A stretch of 64,000 nt of DNA from positions 620,001-684,000 of the forward strand of contig JACKLR010000003.1 in the NCBI GenBank assembly GCA_024235795.1. The letters run 5' to 3'. The translations under genes and the position numbers were made by a program. The notes beneath the pieces are model-generated. The model made no database searches. It worked only from the letters and a program-made list of their open reading frames with translations, and was not told the origin of the DNA. Below, piece after piece: positions 52,386 to 61,518 of this stretch (position 1 is the first letter of the stretch; each line of letters starts with the position of its first letter). The stretch is from Burkholderiales bacterium (GTDB lineage Bacteria; Pseudomonadota; Gammaproteobacteria; Burkholderiales; Nitrosomonadaceae).

Positions 52386-55300
52386 ATGCTATGGCGCTCA
52401 ATCAAGCGGACAAATTTGTTGATATCCGCTGTTTCAGCAGTACTTTTTCTTATGCTGGCACAATTTTTATTTATACGTATCGCGCACGCTGCTGAAGCCT
52501 GCGTACTGTCAGCAGCGCAAGTTGTTTCTGTGCAGGGCACAGTTGAACTGAAGCGTGCACGGGAAACGGTATGGTTTCCTGTTGAAATCGACAATCAGCT
52601 CTGTACCGGAGATCATTTACGTGTCCGCAAACACAGCCGCGCGGCACTGCGATTAATGAACGACAGCGTGCTGCGGCTGGATCAGAAAACCACTATTACC
52701 TTTCCAGAAAACCAGGAAAACAAATCCACAACCTTGATGGATTTAATCAAAGGCGCGATGCATATCCTCACGCGAACCCCCAAACCGTTTAAAGTCCAGA
52801 CACCATTCATGAATGCGGGCGTGGAAGGTACGGAATTTTTTGTTGGCGTTGATGATCAACGCGCTCAATTAGTCGTTTATGAAGGCCGGGTATCTACTAC
52901 AAACGATTTTGGTCAATTGACGCTTGATAGCCATGAAGCAGCTGTTGCTTACAAAAATCAGCCGCCACGCCAAGAAGCGGTTATTAATCTTGTTGATGCT
53001 GTTAAATGGTCGTTACATTACCCGACAGTAATTGAGTTCTGGACAAATTTGAATGCAGGCACCGGTAAAAACAACATTGATAAGCAAATTGCTAAAGCTG
53101 CCCGACTTCTAACACTGGGAAGCGTCGATGAAGCAAACAGGCTCATAACCGGTGTTTTGACGCTTGAACCCAAACACAGCGATGCCTATGCGCTGCGCGC
53201 TATCATTGCACTGACACAAAATAACAAGATACAGGCACTCGAATTCGCTCAAAATTCAGTAACACTTGATGCAAATTCGGCTGCGGCAAGGCTGGCGCTC
53301 TCGTATGTCCAGCAGGCGCATTTTGAAATTGAAGAAGCGCTTGACAGCGTACAGCAGGCGGCCAGACTTGATCCACAAAATGCGCTCATCTGGGCGCGGC
53401 TGGCAGAATTACAAATGTCGGATAACGAAATTGACCTGGCGTTGGATTCCGCCAAAGAAGCTGTCCGACTGAATCGGGCAATTGCCCGGACACAAACCGT
53501 ACTGGGGTTTGTTTATTTAGCCAAAATCAATACCGAAAAAGCAAAACGCATTTTTACCCAAGCCATACCACTCGATCAGGCCGACCCCATGCCGAGGCTT
53601 GGCCTTGGGTTGGCTTTAATCCGTAAAGGGCAGCTTGAAGCCGGACGTATTGCGCTTGAAATCGCTGCCAGCCTGGACCCGGCCAGTTCGCTGATCCGCA
53701 GTTACCTGGGTAAAGCTTACTTTGAAGAAAAGCGTTATTCTCTAGCCAGTACACAGTTTGACATGGCCAAGAAACGTGACCCCAACGATCCAACGCCCTG
53801 GTTTTATGATGCCATACAAAAACAAACCCAAAACCGTCCCATAGAAGCACTGCACGATATTCAAAAATCCATCGAACTGAACGACAACCGTGCCGTATAC
53901 CGCTCACGACTGTTGCTGGATCAGGATGAAGCAGCCAGAGGCTCCAGTTTGTCCAGAATTTACGACAATCTGGGTTTTGAAAAACGGGCAATCATGCAAA
54001 CTGCGCAATCGTTAAGTATCGACCCGTCAAACCACTCGGCGCACCGTTTCCTGTCGGATATCTATGCCAACATCCCGCGCCATGAAATCGCTCGTGTCAG
54101 CGAATTATTACAAGCGCAACTGCTGCAACCGATCAACACCAATCCGGTACAACCGCATCTCGCCGTCGCGGATTTAAACATCATCACCAATACCGGACCG
54201 ACTGCGGTCGGCTTCAATGAATTCGCCCCGTTAATGGAACGCAACCGCCCGCAACTTGTTGCATCCGGGATTGTGGGCAGCAATAGCACACTTGGTAATG
54301 AAATTGTCTATTCACAACTATACGAAAAAACCTCCGTCAGCCTGGGACAGTTTCACTACCAGAGTGACGGATTCAGAGAAAATAACGATCAAAATCATGA
54401 CGTGCTCAATGCGTTTATTCAACATGCCTTTACGCCCCGACTGAATGTTCAGGCAGAAGTGCGTACGCGCGATACAAATCACGGATACTTATTACTGGAT
54501 TTCAATAAAACTGAATGTCACAATAAATCTGATGGTTTTCGTTGCACCAAAGATTATCGGCGTGAAATCAAAGAGGATATTGCACGTATTGGCGCCCGAT
54601 ATGAACTATCTCCCGATCAGTCGATAATTGTCTCTGGGAAATATATTGACCGCTTCGAGAAAACTTTTACATCCAATACATTGAAGAACGAAGGTTTCCA
54701 AATCGAAGCGCAGCACCAACTCCACCATGAATATTTCAATACAATTTCCGGTGGTAGTATTTATCGATTCAGCTGGCTTAATAAAAAACCAGACGGTTCT
54801 CTAAGACCGCTCCCTTTTGATCATATGGATCGTGAGAATATATATACTTATACAAATATCAATTATTGGCCCAATCTAAATTTGACCCTTGGCTTAAGTT
54901 ACGATAACTTCAGCAGCACGAATTCAAATGTCAAAAAAAACAGAGATGACAGGATTAATCCTAAAATCGGCCTCCAGTGGAATCTATTCGACAATCTCCG
55001 TTTACGGGGAGCCTGGTTTAAAACTACCAAATCACATTTGATTGCACAACAAACGCTCGAGCCGACGCAGATTGCCGGATTTAATCAGTTTTTTGACGAT
55101 TTTAACGGTACACGAACTGAACGCATGGGTATAGGGTTGGATTATAATCCGAACTATTCACTGTATACCGGCATTGAAGCTTCTAAACGTTCTCTGGATG
55201 TGCCAGACATTAACAGTGATAACATGGAAGCTTTTCAACAGCAAACTGAGTATTTATATCGTGCATATTTATATTGGACACCCCACACCTACTGGGCTAT

Positions 55301-55727
55301 CAAAGGAGAATTCCAGTATGAACAATATAAACGTAATAAAAATGAGAGCATTGTTAGTTTAACTTCAATAGCGCCAACGCATATTCGCACACTAACTGCG
55401 CCTATTGGTATAGAGTTTTTTCATCCGTCGGGTTTTTTCTCTGGATTGAGCGGTACATTAGTGCGGCAAGATTTAACGCGGTTTCGTGATGAAAACACAA
55501 ATAGATCACCCCCAAAAACCAATTCAGGAATCGATACTTTTTTCTTGTTAGATACATTTATCGGTTTTAGATTGCCCAAACGTAAAGGAATATTGAGCCT
55601 GGAAGCCAGGAATTTATTCAATCAGAATTTTTATTATAGAAGTATCAACTTTCAACTATCAGAAGCAGTAAGCCCACGATTTTTACCAGAAAGAACTTTC
55701 TTTGCAAGAGTGACTTTGAATTTTTAA
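52386..55727 (+). CDS. FecR-TPR outer-membrane beta-barrel protein, paralog 2
   Basis: A 1113-residue paralog of the 46.2-kb protein, with the same order of signal segment, FecR domain (VVSVQGTVELKR, FMNAGVEGTEFFVGV), TPR array and beta-rich C-terminus ending in ARVTLNF. TPR and linker stretches such as QADPMPRLGLGLALIR and ELNDNRAVYRS match the first copy almost exactly. A barrel motif EPTQIAGFNQFFDDFNGT is shared too. After about residue 706 the sequence diverges, including inserted Cys-containing loops. It is followed after 13 bp by a 74-residue gene that is unrelated to the lipoprotein after paralog 1. Confidence 0.88.
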   Translation: MLWRSIKRTNLLISAVSAVLFLMLAQFLFIRIAHAAEACVLSAAQVVSVQGTVELKRARETVWFPVEIDNQLCTGDHLRVRKHSRAALRLMNDSVLRLDQKTTITFPENQENKSTTLMDLIKGAMHILTRTPKPFKVQTPFMNAGVEGTEFFVGVDDQRAQLVVYEGRVSTTNDFGQLTLDSHEAAVAYKNQPPRQEAVINLVDAVKWSLHYPTVIEFWTNLNAGTGKNNIDKQIAKAARLLTLGSVDEANRLITGVLTLEPKHSDAYALRAIIALTQNNKIQALEFAQNSVTLDANSAAARLALSYVQQAHFEIEEALDSVQQAARLDPQNALIWARLAELQMSDNEIDLALDSAKEAVRLNRAIARTQTVLGFVYLAKINTEKAKRIFTQAIPLDQADPMPRLGLGLALIRKGQLEAGRIALEIAASLDPASSLIRSYLGKAYFEEKRYSLASTQFDMAKKRDPNDPTPWFYDAIQKQTQNRPIEALHDIQKSIELNDNRAVYRSRLLLDQDEAARGSSLSRIYDNLGFEKRAIMQTAQSLSIDPSNHSAHRFLSDIYANIPRHEIARVSELLQAQLLQPINTNPVQPHLAVADLNIITNTGPTAVGFNEFAPLMERNRPQLVASGIVGSNSTLGNEIVYSQLYEKTSVSLGQFHYQSDGFRENNDQNHDVLNAFIQHAFTPRLNVQAEVRTRDTNHGYLLLDFNKTECHNKSDGFRCTKDYRREIKEDIARIGARYELSPDQSIIVSGKYIDRFEKTFTSNTLKNEGFQIEAQHQLHHEYFNTISGGSIYRFSWLNKKPDGSLRPLPFDHMDRENIYTYTNINYWPNLNLTLGLSYDNFSSTNSNVKKNRDDRINPKIGLQWNLFDNLRLRGAWFKTTKSHLIAQQTLEPTQIAGFNQFFDDFNGTRTERMGIGLDYNPNYSLYTGIEASKRSLDVPDINSDNMEAFQQQTEYLYRAYLYWTPHTYWAIKGEFQYEQYKRNKNESIVSLTSIAPTHIRTLTAPIGIEFFHPSGFFSGLSGTLVRQDLTRFRDENTNRSPPKTNSGIDTFFLLDTFIGFRLPKRKGILSLEARNLFNQNFYYRSINFQLSEAVSPRFLPERTFFARVTLNF

Positions 55728-55740
55728 ACAGGAGAAGACA

Positions 55741-55965
55741 ATGACAACTTATAAAGTAAAACCAGATGCGACAGGTAAATGTCATATTTTTATGCTGGAG
55801 AATAATGGTAACCTTAGAAAAATTAGCAATACCAGTGGAGAAGTCCATGCTCACGGTAGCATTTTTAAAGCACAAAAGCGTTCAGATGGTAAATGCTGCG
55901 TTTTTAGAACAGCTGATGGGCCCGGAGGACAAGGAGATCGTGAACTGGTTTTAGTACAAGATTAA
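55741..55965 (+). CDS. Small cysteine-containing protein, partner of paralog 2
   Basis: A 74-residue soluble protein with good ribosome site (AGGAGA) and no signal peptide. It contains two similar units: PDATGKCHIFMLENNG and RSDGKCCVFRTADG, each with GKC followed by a hydrophobic-Phe pair. It ends GPGGQGDRELVLVQD. Position 13 bp after the second barrel gene mirrors the lipoprotein after the first. It may be a small exported peptide or accessory subunit; no family recognised. Confidence 0.7.
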   Translation: MTTYKVKPDATGKCHIFMLENNGNLRKISNTSGEVHAHGSIFKAQKRSDGKCCVFRTADGPGGQGDRELVLVQD

Positions 55966-55985
55966 ACTAAAAAGATCTAATCATT

Positions 55986-56090
55986 GTTGTCCCGTTAATA
56001 GGAGAATATTCCTTCCAAGAAAATGCTGCTTGAAATATGGAGAAAGCTGATCTTCTGTATATCATTGGATGATACCTTTAACGGGGCAAC
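55986..56090. repeat. Short inverted-repeat element
   Basis: GTTGTCCCGTTAA (left) and the complement of GTTGCCCCGTTAA (right, 56078-56090) bound a 105-bp non-coding segment. No target duplication is evident at the ends. It may be a decayed MITE or a palindromic regulatory repeat; it lies between the small cysteine protein gene and the following convergent gene. Confidence 0.4.
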
Positions 56091-56123
56091 GCAGTTTTGA
56101 CTACTTCCTAGCGCCTTCCATTA

Positions 56124-56561
56124 TTAATCTGCCACTCTCGCCAAACTGAAGTTATACACCAGAAAGTACTTGCCACGCTTCACCAATGTAATGTTAAAAC
56201 GCACCGCCCCCGTCGAATAGTCCGCAGTGCCGGAGTAATTTATATGCTTATCACCGAATAATGAAAAAACACTTGCAGTGCGTGAAAAATTAATTTCGTT
56301 CACGCCGTAGAACCAGCCGAACTCTCGATATCGATCCAGCAGTTGATTTAACTGTTCATCAGTAATTGTTTCCTTGGCCTCCGGTGCCAAGTGCCTTAAT
56401 AGCGATGCTTTCTGCCAATCGGAAATATCCTTAAAAATTTGCGTTACCGCCGGTTCAGCTGTCTTACTGTAAAACCGCTGTTCGCTGTTGGTATGCACGT
56501 ACAGCATAATAAAAATAATCACAAATAGCGCTGTAATCAGGCGCAGTGTTTGAATTTGCAT
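56124..56561 (-). CDS. Membrane-anchored hypothetical protein
   Basis: A 145-residue protein with one N-terminal membrane helix (about 5-25) and a periplasmic alpha/beta domain with DISDWQKASLLRHLAPEAKETIT, then a beta-rich C-terminus ending LVKRGKYFLVYNFSLARVAD. It looks like a small NTF2-like or related sheet domain. It lies 27 bp downstream of ruvB in the same orientation. Function unknown. Confidence 0.75.
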   Translation of the reverse strand: MQIQTLRLITALFVIIFIMLYVHTNSEQRFYSKTAEPAVTQIFKDISDWQKASLLRHLAPEAKETITDEQLNQLLDRYREFGWFYGVNEINFSRTASVFSLFGDKHINYSGTADYSTGAVRFNITLVKRGKYFLVYNFSLARVAD

Positions 56562-56588
56562 AACTGGGGATTCAAAAAAATAAATAAA

Positions 56589-57635
56589 TCACGGTTGATC
56601 TTCTTCCCACAACTCTCCCTGCAAACCATTCCTCGGTAAAGCTACTCCAAAATGGCGGTAAGCAATTATTGTCGCCATACGTCCGCGCGGTGTGCGTTTG
56701 AGAAATCCCTGCTGTATCAAATAAGGTTCCAGCACATCTTCTATGGTGTCACGTTCTTCGCCAATAGCGGCAGCGAGATTATCAACGCCAACCGGTCCAC
56801 CGTTGAATTTTTCCAGGACAGATAACAATAACTTTCTATCCATGATATCGAGGCCGATCGCATCAACATCGAGCATGCTCAATGCCGCATCGGCAACCTG
56901 GTACGACACCTGACCATTGGATTTGACTTCAGCGTAGTCGCGCACCCGGCGCAACAGACGATTCGCAATGCGCGGCGTACCACGTGATCTGCGTGCGATT
57001 TCCATAGCGCCGTCCTGCGTTATCTCCACATTCAATAACCCAGCTGAGCGCACAACAATCTTGCTCAGTTCCGCAGCTGTATAAAATTCCAGTCGTGAAA
57101 CGATACCAAAACGGTCACGCAATGGATTCGTCAGCATGCCCGCACGCGTGGTTGCACCCACCAATGTAAACGGCGGCAGGTCCAGCTTAACAGAACGTGC
57201 TGCAGGTCCTTCGCCGATCATAATATCAAGCTGGTAGTCTTCCAACGCAGGGTATAATATTTCTTCGACTATAGGAGACAAACGATGAATCTCGTCGACA
57301 AACAGCACATCGTGCGGTTCCAGATTCGTCAGTAAGGCAGCTAGATCACCGGGCCGCTCAAGCACAGGTCCTGATGTATGGCGCAAATTGACACCCATCT
57401 CCCTTGCAATAATATGTGCCAGTGTCGTTTTGCCAAGCCCGGGCGGACCGAATAACAGCACATGATCCAGAGCCTCCTGACGGCGCCGCGCTGCTTCGAT
57501 AAAAATCTGCAACTGGCTGCGAATTTTTTCCTGTCCGACATATTCATCCAATTGCTTCGGCCGCAAAGCGCGTTCCAGCACTTCTTCCTGAGAAGATGCT
57601 GTTGCGGCGTTTATCAATCGATCAGTTTCAATCAT
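56589..57635 (-). CDS. ruvB: Holliday junction branch migration ATPase RuvB
   Basis: RuvB is the AAA+ motor that drives branch migration with RuvA. The 348-residue protein has LRPKQLDEYVGQ, Walker A FGPPGLGKTTLA, Walker B LFVDEIHRL and the winged-helix end with RTPRGRMAT. It lies 12 bp after ruvA in the ruvCAB order. Confidence 0.98.
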   Translation of the reverse strand: MIETDRLINAATASSQEEVLERALRPKQLDEYVGQEKIRSQLQIFIEAARRRQEALDHVLLFGPPGLGKTTLAHIIAREMGVNLRHTSGPVLERPGDLAALLTNLEPHDVLFVDEIHRLSPIVEEILYPALEDYQLDIMIGEGPAARSVKLDLPPFTLVGATTRAGMLTNPLRDRFGIVSRLEFYTAAELSKIVVRSAGLLNVEITQDGAMEIARRSRGTPRIANRLLRRVRDYAEVKSNGQVSYQVADAALSMLDVDAIGLDIMDRKLLLSVLEKFNGGPVGVDNLAAAIGEERDTIEDVLEPYLIQQGFLKRTPRGRMATIIAYRHFGVALPRNGLQGELWEEDQP

Positions 57636-57647
57636 TACAGGCAGTAT

Positions 57648-58232
57648 TTATTTATCTTTCGACAGTCGTTGCAAGGCCTGACGAATACCATCGGTTACAG
57701 TTGTTTCAGCCGATAATTGCTTGACAGCCCAATTGGCCTCACGTGCATTATAGCCCAAAGACAACAATGCATTGATTATGTCTCCAGTTTGATCAGAAGC
57801 CGCAACCGCTGGCGTCAAATGTGTTTCGACAACACCCAGCTTATCACGCAGTTCCAACAGAAGCCGTTCCGCGGTTTTCTTGCCAATACCCGGAATCTTG
57901 ACGAGCCGCGAACTATCATCTGACTCAACAGCGTACTGCAGATCTGCAACACTCATGCCGGATAACAGCGCCAGTGCAGTTCTTGCGCCCACACCCGATA
58001 TCCTCACCAACTGGCGAAAAGCCTGACGTTCTGTCTCAGAGGCAAAACCAAACAATAAATGCGCATCTTCGCGAACCAGGAGATGCGTAAAAAGTGTTGT
58101 TTGTTCACCGATAGCCGGCAGATCGAAAAAGGTACTCATAGGAACGTCTATTTCATAGCCGACACCCTGCACATCCAACAAAACTTGCGGCGGTTGCTTT
58201 ACCAGCAAAACACCCGTTAGACGGCCAATCAA
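57648..58232 (-). CDS. ruvA: Holliday junction DNA helicase subunit RuvA
   Basis: RuvA binds four-way junctions and loads RuvB. Family members start MIGRLTG; here the corresponding codon is TTG (LIGRLTG) at 58232, preceded by GGGAAGG. The TTG overlaps the ruvC stop as TTGA. The frame open upstream overlaps ruvC and is not used. From this start the protein is 194 residues with two helix-hairpin-helix motifs (LVRISGVGARTAL and LVKIPGIGKKTAERLL) and the C-terminal RuvB-binding domain. Confidence 0.95.
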   Translation of the reverse strand: MIGRLTGVLLVKQPPQVLLDVQGVGYEIDVPMSTFFDLPAIGEQTTLFTHLLVREDAHLLFGFASETERQAFRQLVRISGVGARTALALLSGMSVADLQYAVESDDSSRLVKIPGIGKKTAERLLLELRDKLGVVETHLTPAVAASDQTGDIINALLSLGYNAREANWAVKQLSAETTVTDGIRQALQRLSKDK

Positions 58233-58753
58233 ACCAGCCTTCCCCGCTTCATGCGCAGCCCCATTGTTGATATTTTTCCCAAACCAACGCTGCCATGTGC
58301 ATGACATATCGCGCATGCCAGCGCATCAGCAGCATCATTACCAGGACTCTTTGAAAGATTTAATAACTGCATGACCATTGCCTGTACCTGATTCTTATGC
58401 GCATGACCATTTCCGACAACAGCCTGTTTGATTTGCAACGCGGTATATTCCGAAACCTCAAGATCATGAAGTACAGCTGCGCAAATTGCCGCACCCCTTG
58501 CCTGTCCCAGCAATAATGTCGATTTTGGATTAACATTTACAAAAACCTGTTCTACGGCAACCTGATCTGGACTATACTGCAGAATAATTTTCCGCAAGCT
58601 ATCCATAATCATCTTGAGTCGATTGGGCAGCGTACCATCCGATGTTCTCACACATCCACTCCCGATATAGGCTAATTGATGTGCATTCCGATCAATGACA
58701 CCAAATCCGGTGTTACGCAATCCAGGATCAATACCTAGAATACGAATATGCAC
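58229..58753 (-). CDS. ruvC: Crossover junction endonuclease RuvC
   Basis: RuvC resolves Holliday junctions. The 174-residue protein has ILGIDPGLRNTGFGVI with the first catalytic Asp, VEQVFVN with Glu and HDAADALA-like GNDAADALACAICHAH with two Asp residues. Its stop overlaps the ruvA TTG start. It follows yebC by 15 bp, the common order. Confidence 0.97.
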   Translation of the reverse strand: MHIRILGIDPGLRNTGFGVIDRNAHQLAYIGSGCVRTSDGTLPNRLKMIMDSLRKIILQYSPDQVAVEQVFVNVNPKSTLLLGQARGAAICAAVLHDLEVSEYTALQIKQAVVGNGHAHKNQVQAMVMQLLNLSKSPGNDAADALACAICHAHGSVGLGKISTMGLRMKRGRLV

Positions 58754-58768
58754 ACCTTTGGTTTGAAT

Positions 58769-59494
58769 TTACTCATCGAGCACAGCCGTCGTATAAACTG
58801 CCTGTACATCATCCAAGTTTTCCAGCGCATCTAAAAGCTTTTGCATTTTGACTGCATCATCACCGGTCAGAACTGTTTCATTGGTCGGTTTCATGGTCAC
58901 TTCAGCAAGTTCGGCAATAAAACCGGATTTCTCCAAAGCTTCCTTGGCGGCAATGAATTCATAAGGCGCGGTGATGACTTCAATGCTTCCGTCATCATTA
59001 TTGATAACATCTTCGGCACCAGCCTCCAATGCAGCTTCCATCAGTTTTTCTTCATTGGTACCCGGCGCAAATACGAATTGTCCGCAATGCTTGAATAAAA
59101 ATGCAACCGAGCCATCAGTTCCCAGATTGCCGCCATGTTTACTAAAGGCATGACGCACATCTGCTACGGTTCGCATACGATTATCCGTCATACAATCGAC
59201 CATCACAGCTGCGCCAGAAATGCCATAGCCTTCATAGCGGATTTCTTCGTAACTGACACCTTCCAGGTCACCACTGCCTCGTTTTATGGCGCGTTCGATA
59301 TTATCTTTAGGCATATTCTGGCCTAATGCTTTGTCAATCACCAATCGCAAACGTGGATTACTGTCGGGATCTGCGCCTCCCAAACGGGCAGCTACGGTAA
59401 TTTCTTTAATGAGCCGGGTAAAAATTTTGCCGCGCTTGGCATCCTGCGCAGCTTTCTTATGTTTAATATTAGCCCATTTACTGTGACCAGCCAT
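58769..59494 (-). CDS. yebC: YebC/PmpR family protein
   Basis: YebC-type proteins are conserved three-domain proteins, described as transcription regulators and in some bacteria as helping translation of proline-rich stretches. The 241-residue protein begins GHSKWANIKHKKAAQDAKRG and has DNIERAIKRG and YEGYGISGAAVMVDCMTDN. It stands upstream of ruvC in the same orientation. Confidence 0.96.
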   Translation of the reverse strand: MAGHSKWANIKHKKAAQDAKRGKIFTRLIKEITVAARLGGADPDSNPRLRLVIDKALGQNMPKDNIERAIKRGSGDLEGVSYEEIRYEGYGISGAAVMVDCMTDNRMRTVADVRHAFSKHGGNLGTDGSVAFLFKHCGQFVFAPGTNEEKLMEAALEAGAEDVINNDDGSIEVITAPYEFIAAKEALEKSGFIAELAEVTMKPTNETVLTGDDAVKMQKLLDALENLDDVQAVYTTAVLDE

Positions 59495-59625
59495 TGGTAT
59501 CTATCTTTGTATTTACGGTTGACTTATATTACCATCGCGTCGTTCAGGGATAAAGGCATATCATACGAAATTCGAATTATGCATTACTCCACACAAACCA
59601 AAGGGCAGTTTTAAAATAATACTGT

Positions 59626-61473
59626 TTATTCCACTGTCACCGCTTTCGCCAGATTGCGTGGCTTATCGACATCGGTACCCTTCACAAGTGCCACATGATA
59701 AGCCAGTAATTGTAATGGGATAGTATGAAGAATCGGGCTTAGAAGTCCGGCATGCTCAGCAAGCCGGATAACGTGAAGACTTTCACTTTCCTCAATCTGT
59801 GTATCTGCATCAGCAAAAACATATAATTCGCCGCCTCGCGCATTCACTTCTTGCAGGTTCGACTTAAGTTTACCCAGCAACTGATCGTTCGGTGCAATTG
59901 CAACAACCGGCATTTCCCTGTCAACCAAAGCCAAGGGCCCATGCTTTAATTCACCAGAAGCATAGGCCTCAGCGTGAATATACGATATTTCTTTAAGTTT
60001 TAGCGCACCTTCCATTGCGATCGGATAATGTACGCCACGGCCCAGAAAAAGTGCGTGGCGTTTCTCTGAAAATCTTTGTGCCCATTCCTGCACCTCAGGC
60101 TCTATTTGTAGCGAGGATTGCAATGCCGCAGGCAAATGCCTTAAGGCCGCAATCAACTCCTGTTCTTTCTCTAACGATAGTTTATTACGAAATTTCGCTA
60201 ACAAAAAAGTTAACAATAACAACGATGCAAGTTGCGTCGTAAAAGCTTTTGTCGATGCAACGCCGATTTCCGGTCCGGCACGCGTTAGAAAACGCAAATC
60301 GGCCTGCCTGATCAAGGCACTTTCTGCTACATTACATATCGCAAGACTATTTTGATGACCCAGTACTTTCGCGTAATTCATCGCTGCCAGTGTGTCGGCT
60401 GTTTCACCGGATTGGGAAATGCCTACTACCAGCGTACGGGCATCTGCGATCGGATTACGATAGCGGTATTCACTGGCTATTTCTACATTGCAAGGTATAC
60501 CGGCAACAGACTCCATCCAGTATCGTGCAACGAGCCCCGCATGATAGCTTGTTCCACATGCAAGAATAAGCAGACTGTTCGTTTGTGAAAAAATCCGCTC
60601 TGTTGAACTGCCAAACAATCCAGGAGATATAGATTGGGCATTAAACACCATTTCCAATGTATTCGCCACTGCCCCAGGTTGCTCGAATATTTCCTTCTGC
60701 ATGAAGTGATCATATGGTCCCATATCAATTGCATCACTGGTCAGATCACTTTGATGAATGGGGCGCTTGATTTCTTGACCTAGACTACCATCCGAGCAGT
60801 CAAAAATACGATAACGGTCCTTAAATAGTTCGGCCACATCACCTTCTTCGAGATAAACCATCTTGCGGGTGGTTCTCAATAATGCAGAAGCATCCGACGC
60901 GGCATACATTCCATCTTCACCCAGTCCCAGCAATAACGGAGCGCCTTTTCGGGCAACCACGATGCGTTCAGGATGCGCCTCTTCCATGACTGCTATGGCA
61001 TAAGCACCTTCCAGTTTGGAAATAGACAAACAAACTGCTTTCAACAAATCGGCAGTGTTTCTCAAATTAAACGCCACCAAATGCGCGATCACTTCGGTAT
61101 CTGTATCTGATTCAAATTGATATCCTTCAGCCTGTAATTGTTTACGCATAGCTTCGTGATTTTCGATAATGCCATTATGGACGACCGCAATTCTGGATTC
61201 TTCGCCGGATAAATGTGGATGTGCATTGCGTTCGGACGGTTCGCCATGGGTAGCCCATCGTGTATGTGCAATACCTGCTAGTCCCGTGGTTTTTTCTTCG
61301 ACAGCCTTCTTTTTCAATTCTGCAACGCGTCCTGTTGTTCGCAACCGCTGTAATCCATTATTAGTGATTACTAGGCCAGCAGAATCATAACCTCTATATT
61401 CCAGCCGCAGCAGACCTTCTAGTAAGACTGGAACAACATTATTTTTTGCAACAGCGCTAACAATTCCACACAT
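59626..61473 (-). CDS. glmS: Glutamine-fructose-6-phosphate aminotransferase
   Basis: GlmS makes glucosamine-6-phosphate, the first step to UDP-GlcNAc. The 615-residue protein begins MCGIVSAV, giving the N-terminal nucleophile Cys after Met removal, and has the glutaminase segment TRWATHGEPSERNAHPH and two SIS domains with CGTSYHAG and GVASTKAFTTQ, ending KPRNLAKAVTVE. It follows glmU after 45 bp. Confidence 0.98.
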   Translation of the reverse strand: MCGIVSAVAKNNVVPVLLEGLLRLEYRGYDSAGLVITNNGLQRLRTTGRVAELKKKAVEEKTTGLAGIAHTRWATHGEPSERNAHPHLSGEESRIAVVHNGIIENHEAMRKQLQAEGYQFESDTDTEVIAHLVAFNLRNTADLLKAVCLSISKLEGAYAIAVMEEAHPERIVVARKGAPLLLGLGEDGMYAASDASALLRTTRKMVYLEEGDVAELFKDRYRIFDCSDGSLGQEIKRPIHQSDLTSDAIDMGPYDHFMQKEIFEQPGAVANTLEMVFNAQSISPGLFGSSTERIFSQTNSLLILACGTSYHAGLVARYWMESVAGIPCNVEIASEYRYRNPIADARTLVVGISQSGETADTLAAMNYAKVLGHQNSLAICNVAESALIRQADLRFLTRAGPEIGVASTKAFTTQLASLLLLTFLLAKFRNKLSLEKEQELIAALRHLPAALQSSLQIEPEVQEWAQRFSEKRHALFLGRGVHYPIAMEGALKLKEISYIHAEAYASGELKHGPLALVDREMPVVAIAPNDQLLGKLKSNLQEVNARGGELYVFADADTQIEESESLHVIRLAEHAGLLSPILHTIPLQLLAYHVALVKGTDVDKPRNLAKAVTVE

Positions 61474-61518
61474 TCTATGTTTCCCTGCTATAGAAGTTAA
61501 TTAAACATTTGAATAATT

